A stretch of DNA of 64,000 nt from Acidocella aminolytica 101 = DSM 11237 (GTDB lineage Bacteria > Pseudomonadota > Alphaproteobacteria > Acetobacterales > Acetobacteraceae). The stretch is from positions 1-64,000 of the forward strand of contig NZ_FQVJ01000002.1 in assembly GCF_900129125.1 (NCBI RefSeq). Reading direction: 5' to 3'. A program made the translations under genes and the position numbers. The notes under the pieces are model-generated. The model was not told the origin of the DNA. It ran no database searches and worked only from the letters and a program-made list of their open reading frames with translations. This document shows, piece after piece, positions 59,012-64,000 of this stretch (its first letter is position 1; every line of letters starts with the position of its first letter).

Positions 59012-59794
59012 ATGGCTGAATTTTCACTTCCTGCGAATTCCAAGATTGGCGAGGGCAAGACCTATAAGGCCGAGGCTGGCGCCAAGCGTGTGAAGTCGTT
59101 CAAGGTTTATCGCTGGAACCCGGATGATGGGAAGAATCCGGTGATGGATACGTATGAGATCGATCTCGATAAATGCGGGCCGATGGTTCTCGATGCGATC
59201 ATCAAGATCAAGAATGAGATCGACAGCTCGCTGACCTTCCGCCGCTCCTGCCGTGAGGGCATTTGCGGTTCCTGTGCGATGAATATTGATGGCACCAATA
59301 CGCTGGCGTGCCTCAAGCCCATCGCGGAGGTGAAGGGCGATGTGAAGATCAACCCGCTGCCGCACATGCCGGTGGTGAAGGATCTGGTACCTGATCTCTC
59401 CCAGCCTTATGCCCAACTGCGCTCCATCGAGCCGTGGATGCAGTCCGAAACCGTAGCGCCGCCTGACGGTGAGCGCCTGCAGTCCAAGGAAGAGCGTGCG
59501 GAGTTGGATGGTCTGTGGGAGTGCATTCTGTGCTTCTGCTGTTCCACATCTTGCCCAAGCTATTGGTGGAATGGCGACCGCTATCTTGGCCCAGCCGTGC
59601 TGTTGCAGGCTTATCGCTGGATTGCAGATTCCCGCGACGAAGCCACTGGCAAGCGTCTGGATGCGTTGGAGGACCCCTTCAAGCTCTATCGCTGCCATAC
59701 GATCATGAACTGCACCCAGACCTGTCCCAAGGGCCTGAACCCCGCCAAGGCGATTGGTAAGGTGAAGCAGTTGATGCTGGAACGTCAGGGCTAA
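59012..59794 (+). CDS. sdhB: succinate dehydrogenase iron-sulfur subunit
   Basis: Iron-sulfur protein of 260 residues passing electrons from FAD to quinone. Cluster ligands: [2Fe-2S] in CREGICGSC with the later C in NTLAC; [4Fe-4S] in [12 protein letters not shown]; [3Fe-4S] in [14 protein letters not shown]. The start has AAGGAGG at an ideal distance. It closes the sdhCDAB operon and is followed by a strong terminator. Confidence 0.97.
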   Translation: MAEFSLPANSKIGEGKTYKAEAGAKRVKSFKVYRWNPDDGKNPVMDTYEIDLDKCGPMVLDAIIKIKNEIDSSLTFRRSCREGICGSCAMNIDGTNTLACLKPIAEVKGDVKINPLPHMPVVKDLVPDLSQPYAQLRSIEPWMQSETVAPPDGERLQSKEERAELDGLWECILCFCCSTSCPSYWWNGDRYLGPAVLLQAYRWIADSRDEATGKRLDALEDPFKLYRCHTIMNCTQTCPKGLNPAKAIGKVKQLMLERQG

Positions 59795-59811
59795 GCTAGA
59801 TCAATGGTATG

Positions 59812-59840
59812 AAAAAGGCCCGGTTCGCCGGGCCTTTTTT
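59812..59840 (+). terminator. Rho-independent terminator of sdhCDAB
   Basis: AAAAAGGCCCGG pairs with CCGGGCCTTTTTT around a TTCG tetraloop, 17 bases after the sdhB stop. Stem, stable loop and T-run are all present; the A-run on the 5' side makes it usable on the other strand as well. Confidence 0.95.
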
Positions 59841-59850
59841 GTGCAGTGCG

Positions 59851-59900
59851 TGATCGAATTTATCGATCAGCAATTTAAATAAAATCAATTTCCTTGATCG
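59851..59900 (+). promoter_or_regulatory. possible OxyR binding region upstream of ahpC
   Basis: TGATCG at 59851-59856 is an inverted match to CGATCA at 59864-59869 (7-base spacer), and TGATCG occurs again at 59895-59900, 44 bases from the first. The sequence in between is AT-rich. This could be the multi-part site of OxyR, whose gene closes the same operon, but it does not match the E. coli consensus and promoter elements are unclear. Confidence 0.4.
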
Positions 59901-59957
59901 CCATAATGTGGCTAACTAAGCTCGTTGCGGCGCAACATACTTAAGAGGAGTTCGTTA

Positions 59958-60521
59958 ATGTCTCTCATCAACACCGAAGTGAAGCCCTTCACCGCGCAAG
60001 CCTATCATGGCGGCAAGTTCGTCACCGTGACCGAGGCTGACCTCAAGGGGAAGTGGTCTGTGGTGTTTTTCTACCCGGCTGATTTCACCTTTGTCTGCCC
60101 GACGGAGCTGGAAGATCTGGCCGACAATTATGTTGAGTTCAAAAATCTCGGGGTTGAGATTTTCTCTGTTTCCACTGACACGCATTTCTGTCACAAGGCT
60201 TGGCACGACACCTCCGATGCGATCAACAAGATCGATTATGTGATGGTGGGCGACCCGAACCAGGCGATTTCGCGCAATTTTGAAGTGCTGATCGAGGAAG
60301 CCGGTCTGGCTGATCGTGGCACCTTCGTGATCGACCCGGAAGGCAAGATCCAGATCGTTGAGATCACCGCTGGCGGCATTGGCCGTGATGCCAAGGAACT
60401 GCTGCGCAAGGTGAAGGCTGCCCAGTATGTGGCCGCGCACCCGGGCGAAGTCTGCCCCGCCAAGTGGCAGGAAGGTGAGAAGACGCTTGCGCCGTCTCTG
60501 GACCTCGTAGGCAAGATCTAA
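59958..60521 (+). CDS. ahpC: alkyl hydroperoxide reductase subunit C (peroxiredoxin)
   Basis: Typical two-Cys peroxiredoxin of 187 residues that reduces hydrogen peroxide and organic peroxides. The peroxidatic C47 is in [13 protein letters not shown] and the resolving C166 in [24 protein letters not shown] and [10 protein letters not shown] are also typical of AhpC of the E. coli type. The frame is open to 59925, but the ATG at 59958 with AGAGGAG is the family start. It is reduced by AhpF, coded downstream. Codon use suggests high expression. Confidence 0.97.
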   Translation: MSLINTEVKPFTAQAYHGGKFVTVTEADLKGKWSVVFFYPADFTFVCPTELEDLADNYVEFKNLGVEIFSVSTDTHFCHKAWHDTSDAINKIDYVMVGDPNQAISRNFEVLIEEAGLADRGTFVIDPEGKIQIVEITAGGIGRDAKELLRKVKAAQYVAAHPGEVCPAKWQEGEKTLAPSLDLVGKI

Positions 60522-60532
60522 GACTTTTTTCG

Positions 60533-60556
60533 CTTCCGCCAGTCCTCTGGCGGAAG
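60533..60556 (+). terminator. hairpin between ahpC and ahpF, possible attenuator
   Basis: CTTCCGCCAG at 60533-60542 and CTGGCGGAAG at 60547-60556 make a perfect 10-bp stem with a TCCT loop, 11 bases after the ahpC stop. The tail is TATCCCCTTATTTT, a weak T-run, so part of the transcripts may end here and give more AhpC than AhpF. Confidence 0.65.
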
Positions 60557-60642
60557 TATCCCCTTATTTTATCAAGCGCCTACCTGGCCTCGTGCATGAT
60601 TCCTGGCAGGCAGCGCTTTATTTTGAAAAAAATGGAGCTCTT

Positions 60643-62220
60643 ATGTTGGACGACAGCCTGAAAGGCCAGTTGAATACCTATCTTGCCCGCATGGCGGAGC
60701 CGATTGAACTGGTGGCTTCTTTGGATGCCGGTTCGTTGTCGAAGGAAATGCAGGGGCTTTTGGAAGATATCGCGGCCCAAAGTGATAAGATTACCCTGAA
60801 GTTGGATGGCGCGGATAAACGCGTGCCCTCCTTCGAGATCCGCAAGGTGGGGGCTACCCGTGGCGTGCGTTTCGCCGGGCTGCCAATGGGGCATGAATTT
60901 ACTTCCTTGGTGCTGGCGCTGTTGCAGACTGGCGGCTACCCGCCGAAAGTCGCCCCGGAGATTATCGCTCAGATAAAAGAACTGAATGGCGAGTTCCATT
61001 TCGTCACCTATTTCTCACAGTCATGCCAGAACTGCCCGGATGTTGTACAGGCGTTGAATCTGCTGGCGGTTTTGAACCCTGGCATCACCCATGTCGCCGT
61101 TGATGGCTCGGCTTTCCAGGATGAGGTGAAGAAGGAGAAAGTGATGGCGGTGCCAACGGTGCTGCTGAATGGCGAGCCATTCGGTCAGGGGCGGATGGAG
61201 ATTGAGCAAATCCTGTCTAAGATCGACACCGGCGCGGTTGCCCGTGAGGCTGAGAAACTGTCAGCCAAGGAAGCTTTTGACGTGCTGGTGGTTGGCGCTG
61301 GCCCCGCGGGTGCGGCGGCGGCGATTTATGCTGCGCGCAAGGGGATTCGTACTGGTATGGTGGCTGAACGCTTTGGCGGGCAGGTGCTGGACACAATGGC
61401 CATCGAGAATTTTATTTCCGTCGCCCATACCGAGGGCCCCAAGCTGGGCGCGGCGCTGGAACAGCATACCCGGGAATATGATGTGGATATCATGAAGGGG
61501 CAGAAAGCGTCCGCCATTGTGCCCCCGGCTTATAAAGGCGGTTTGTATGAGGTGAAGCTGGCCGATGGCGGATCTTTGAAGTCTAAATCGCTGGTGCTTT
61601 CGCCCGGCGCCCGTTGGCGCACCATGAATGTGCCGGGTGAGGAGGAGTATCGGAATAAGGGGGTGGCTTATTGCCCGCATTGCGACGGCCCGCTGTTTAA
61701 GGGCAAGCGCGTGGCGGTGATTGGTGGCGGTAACTCTGGCGTTGAGGCGGCGATCGACCTTGCGGGCGTGGTGTCTCATGTCACGCTGATTGAGTTTGAT
61801 AGCCAGTTGCGTGCTGATGCGGTGCTGCAGGCCAAGCTCAGGAGCTTGCCGAATGCTAGCGTTATCGTGTCCGCGAAAACCACGGAAGTGCATGGCGATG
61901 GTGAGAAGGTCACGGGGCTCTCTTATGAGGACCGCAAAAACGATGAGATCCATAAAGTGCCGATGGATGGCGTGTTCGTCCAGATCGGTCTGGTGCCGAA
62001 CACGGAATGGCTGAAGGGCGCCGTGGCTCTGACCCAGCGTGGTGAAATTGAAATTGACGTGCGCGGTGAAACATCCTTGCCGGGTGTGTTTGCGGCCGGT
62101 GACGCGACCACGGTGCCGTATAAGCAGATCATCATCGCGGCGGGTGAGGGGGCCAAGGCGGCGCTCTCCTCGTTTGACTATCTTATTCGCCTGCAGCCTG
62201 CAGACGCGCAGGCCGCGTAA
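60643..62220 (+). CDS. ahpF: alkyl hydroperoxide reductase subunit F
   Basis: NADH-dependent flavoprotein of 525 residues that reduces AhpC. The N-terminal double thioredoxin-like domain (1-200) has the C128/C131 pair in QSCQNCPD. The C-terminal part is thioredoxin-reductase-like: [19 protein letters not shown], the redox pair C344/C347 in [18 protein letters not shown] for NADH and [17 protein letters not shown]. The in-frame ATG at 60592 is rejected because 60643 has GGAG and gives the family start. oxyR follows after nine bases. Confidence 0.96.
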   Translation: MLDDSLKGQLNTYLARMAEPIELVASLDAGSLSKEMQGLLEDIAAQSDKITLKLDGADKRVPSFEIRKVGATRGVRFAGLPMGHEFTSLVLALLQTGGYPPKVAPEIIAQIKELNGEFHFVTYFSQSCQNCPDVVQALNLLAVLNPGITHVAVDGSAFQDEVKKEKVMAVPTVLLNGEPFGQGRMEIEQILSKIDTGAVAREAEKLSAKEAFDVLVVGAGPAGAAAAIYAARKGIRTGMVAERFGGQVLDTMAIENFISVAHTEGPKLGAALEQHTREYDVDIMKGQKASAIVPPAYKGGLYEVKLADGGSLKSKSLVLSPGARWRTMNVPGEEEYRNKGVAYCPHCDGPLFKGKRVAVIGGGNSGVEAAIDLAGVVSHVTLIEFDSQLRADAVLQAKLRSLPNASVIVSAKTTEVHGDGEKVTGLSYEDRKNDEIHKVPMDGVFVQIGLVPNTEWLKGAVALTQRGEIEIDVRGETSLPGVFAAGDATTVPYKQIIIAAGEGAKAALSSFDYLIRLQPADAQAA

Positions 62221-62229
62221 GGGAACGCC

Positions 62230-63156
62230 ATGGCCTATTTGCCAACGCCTCAACAGCTTCGCTATTTGGTTATGCTGGCTGAGACGGGGCATTTTGGCCG
62301 GGCTGCGTCGGCCTGCGCTGTTTCGCAATCGACGCTTTCCGCTGGTATTCTGGCGCTTGAAAGAGCTCTGGATGCACAGATTCTAGATCGTGCCGCAGCA
62401 AAGCATCCGGTTTTCACGCCTCTGGGGTTGGAACTGGTTGCGAAGGCGCGGTCGGCTTTGTCGGCTTTGTCGGATGTGGCAGAAACAGCCGATGCGGCGC
62501 GGGCCCCAATGTCCGGGCCGTTAAGACTGGGGATTATTCCGACGATCGGGCCGTTTTTGCTGCCGCGCCTGATGCCTGCGTTGCGTGAACGCTATAAGGC
62601 CTTGCGGTTGTTCTTGAGAGAAGACCAGACAGAGCGGCTTTTGGATCAGCTTGATGCCGGGCAGTTGGATATTTTAATTCTTGCGCATCCTTGCGCTTGC
62701 GGTGAAGCGGAAGTGCTGAATGTGGCAAGAGATGATTTTCTTGTCGCGTTGCCGCCAGGGCATGTGTTGGCCAGTCGGGAGGCTATTCCTTTAGCGGATT
62801 TGGCGTCCGAACAGTTTTTGCTTTTGGAGGACGGTCATTGTCTTCGCGATCAGGTTTTGTCCGTTTGCGGCACGTCCTTAGCGCGGGAAAGAGAACAGCG
62901 TTTCGCGGCCACGTCTTTGCATACCCTTATTCAGATGGTCGCTGGCGGGCTGGGGGTAACGCTTGTCCCGAGATTGGCTGTTGATGCCGGTTTGGCAGCC
63001 GGTACTGATGTTGAGATACGCCGCCTGGAAGGCGCGGAAGGCTGGCGCAGCTTAGGCTTGGCCTGGAGGGCTGGAAGCCCGAGAAGCGGAGAATATAGAA
63101 CGTTGGCACCTTTGGTGGCAGAGGCATGCAGCCAAAACGGAATAGGCCCGGATTGA
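62230..63156 (+). CDS. oxyR: OxyR, peroxide-sensing LysR-type regulator
   Basis: Regulator of 308 residues. The LysR helix-turn-helix is at 6-65 (LRYLVMLAETGHFGRAASAC, then VSQSTLSAGI). The sensor domain contains the pair C204 and C213 in GHCLRDQVLSVC with the same spacing as Cys199 and Cys208 of E. coli OxyR, which form the disulfide on oxidation. GGLGVTLVPRLAVD near the C-terminus is usual. Lying as the third gene of ahpC-ahpF-oxyR (AAGGGAA ribosome site) suggests that the regulator is made from its own target operon. The stop codon lies in a terminator loop. Confidence 0.93.
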   Translation: MAYLPTPQQLRYLVMLAETGHFGRAASACAVSQSTLSAGILALERALDAQILDRAAAKHPVFTPLGLELVAKARSALSALSDVAETADAARAPMSGPLRLGIIPTIGPFLLPRLMPALRERYKALRLFLREDQTERLLDQLDAGQLDILILAHPCACGEAEVLNVARDDFLVALPPGHVLASREAIPLADLASEQFLLLEDGHCLRDQVLSVCGTSLAREREQRFAATSLHTLIQMVAGGLGVTLVPRLAVDAGLAAGTDVEIRRLEGAEGWRSLGLAWRAGSPRSGEYRTLAPLVAEACSQNGIGPD

Positions 63157-63177
63157 TGCATCCGGGCCTATTCCGTT
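63136..63177. terminator. bidirectional terminator over the oxyR stop codon
   Basis: An 18-bp stem (63136-63153 with 63160-63177) encloses a six-base loop that contains the oxyR stop TGA. The stem is perfect and GC-rich in the middle (AGGCCCGG). It sits between two convergent transcription units, so it should stop both. No strong T-run follows. Confidence 0.85.
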
Positions 63178-63197
63178 GGTCTTAGGATCGAGAGTTT

Positions 63198-63443
63198 TTA
63201 TTCCGGCTGATCCCGGAAATAGGCTTCCACAGTTCCTTTCAGCTTGACCGTCAGCGGCTTGCCTTTACGGTCAACGGCTTTGCCAGCTGCAACCCGAACC
63301 CAGCCTTCGGAAACGCAATATTCCTCGACATTGTTCTTTTCCGTGCCATTGAAACGGATGCCAATGCCGCGTTCCAGCAGAGGTTCATCAAAGAACTTGC
63401 TGGCGGGGTCAATGGAGAGGCGATCGGGCGGCGTGTCGGTCAT
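63198..63443 (-). CDS. DUF3297 family protein
   Basis: Small cytosolic protein of 81 residues. Family marks are DTPPDRLSIDPASKFFDE near the start, GIGIRFNGTEK, VEEYCVSEGWVRVAAGKAVDR and PLTVKLKGTVEAYFR. The family is widespread in Proteobacteria and its function is not known. The start overlaps the stop of the D,D-carboxypeptidase gene by ATGA, so the two are co-translated, an arrangement worth noting as a hint to a cell-envelope link. Confidence 0.9.
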   Translation of the reverse strand: MTDTPPDRLSIDPASKFFDEPLLERGIGIRFNGTEKNNVEEYCVSEGWVRVAAGKAVDRKGKPLTVKLKGTVEAYFRDQPE

Positions 63444-64000
63444 AGCATTTTCCGCAATTTGTTCTTGAGTTTGGTAAAGAAGGTCGCGCGGGGCGAGTCA
63501 GCCAGAGCGATGACAGGCACTGTCGCCAGCGTCTTGCCTTTTGCGCTGTAGGTTACGGTACCCAGAACCTCGCCCTTGGTCACGCCGGGAGTGAGGTCGG
63601 CCGTGTAGGTTATGTTGTGCGTGATTGCTTTCTCAGCGTCGACGGGCAGGGTAACGGTCACATCCTTGCTGACCCCAACGGGCACTTCGCCGCTATTCAG
63701 AGCGTCGCTTTTCAAGGTGTCGATCTGCTGGCCAGCGGTGGTGATTTGCGCGTCAGTAAAGAAGCGCTGTCCATAATCCAGTAGGCTTTCAATCGCGGCG
63801 GTACTTGCCGGCCAGGTTGGTCCGCCGGTGACAACGGCAATCAGACGCATATTGCCACGCAAGGCGGTTGCGTCGATGCAATGGCCGCTTTCGTCAGTCA
63901 GGCCGGTTTTAAGCCCGTCAACAGTGGGGTCCTTGAACAGAACAGGGTTCCAACTGCGCTGGGTGATTTTGTCATAAGTATAGGTTTTCAGCTTCGAGAT
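63440..64000 (-). CDS. D-alanyl-D-alanine carboxypeptidase (PBP5/6-like), C-terminal part
   Basis: Partial gene; the 5' end lies beyond the right edge. The visible 186 residues include the KTG active-site motif in DGLKTGLTDESGHC, the following ALRGNMRLIAVV strand, and the C-terminal beta domain (VTVTLPVDAEKAI, GEVLGTVTYSAKGK). The end FFTKLKNKLRKML is an amphipathic basic helix that anchors such enzymes to the inner membrane. The SxxK and SxN motifs must be outside. It trims the last D-Ala of peptidoglycan side chains. Confidence 0.93.
   Translation of the reverse strand: MSKLKTYTYDKITQRSWNPVLFKDPTVDGLKTGLTDESGHCIDATALRGNMRLIAVVTGGPTWPASTAAIESLLDYGQRFFTDAQITTAGQQIDTLKSDALNSGEVPVGVSKDVTVTLPVDAEKAITHNITYTADLTPGVTKGEVLGTVTYSAKGKTLATVPVIALADSPRATFFTKLKNKLRKML

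Noticed and set aside
61261-62328. Open frame of 355 codons opposite ahpF
   Set aside because: Shadow of ahpF; Arg/His-rich and without domains.

Overview
The window looks like chromosomal DNA of a Gram-negative alphaproteobacterium, most likely an acidophilic or acetic-acid-type member of the Acetobacteraceae (Acidocella/Acidiphilium-like). That assignment is inferred from the overall look of the proteins (LPS heptose epimerase, Lgt-MidA-PgeF block, sdhCDAB order, ahpC-ahpF-oxyR, DUF3297) and not from a marker gene. Most of the DNA is GC-rich with tightly packed operons; many neighbouring genes share ATGA/GTGA or TGATG overlaps, so translational coupling is the rule. No tRNA, rRNA, CRISPR array or prophage was seen.

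Layout. 0-0.8 kb: end of a frameshifted IS5-type transposase. 0.8-15.3 kb: a fatty-acid and acyl-CoA catabolism district. It holds a MerR-led beta-oxidation operon (MerR, thiolase, FadN-type hydratase/dehydrogenase, acyl-CoA dehydrogenase), the outer-membrane channel FadL, a FadD ligase with an acyl-CoA thioesterase, an MFS carrier, a TetR regulator, two crotonase-fold enzymes and a 2-hydroxyacid dehydrogenase. 15.3-24 kb: housekeeping genes (HolC, Mrp/ApbC, DegP-type protease, pterin dehydratase, formyl-THF cyclo-ligase, SuhB, EF-P) around a three-gene operon resembling a MotA/MotB stator with an extra OmpA-like protein. 24.2-26.2 kb: a badly decayed autotransporter gene. 26.2-29.4 kb: ureDABC without ureEFG. 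29.4-36.8 kb: a more AT-rich island with NrtR, two tandem palindromic operators, nadABC running into bioF-bioC, and a facing histone-deacetylase-like amidohydrolase. 36.9-45.6 kb: a 3-hydroxyisobutyryl-CoA hydrolase, an AEC carrier, a MmyB-type regulator divergent from a methyltransferase, pqiABC and xseA. 45.6-55.6 kb: purD, an MFS carrier, an MsbA-like ABC exporter, a dual-specificity phosphatase, and a long minus-strand run hldD-lgt-midA-pgeF-lipoprotein; ubiK and a small membrane protein follow on the plus strand. 55.6-64 kb: an ETF-beta lysine methyltransferase-like protein, sdhCDAB with a strong terminator, the peroxide operon ahpC-ahpF-oxyR, and DUF3297 with a cut-off D,D-carboxypeptidase.

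How the parts fit. FadL (uptake), FadD (activation), acyl-CoA dehydrogenase, FadN-type protein and thiolase together make a near-complete long-chain beta-oxidation route, with MerR as the likely local switch. The most informative regulatory structure is the pair of identical-armed palindromes between nrtR and nadA. It suggests that NrtR, whose Nudix box is degraded, represses an operon joining de novo NAD synthesis to two biotin genes. AhpC/AhpF detoxify peroxide and OxyR, last in the same run, retains both redox cysteines. I did not find an entirely unknown system. The best candidates for new biology are the NAD-biotin supraoperon with its operators, the MotAB-like three-gene complex away from any flagellar gene, and the regulator-methyltransferase pair with TATACCAG repeats.
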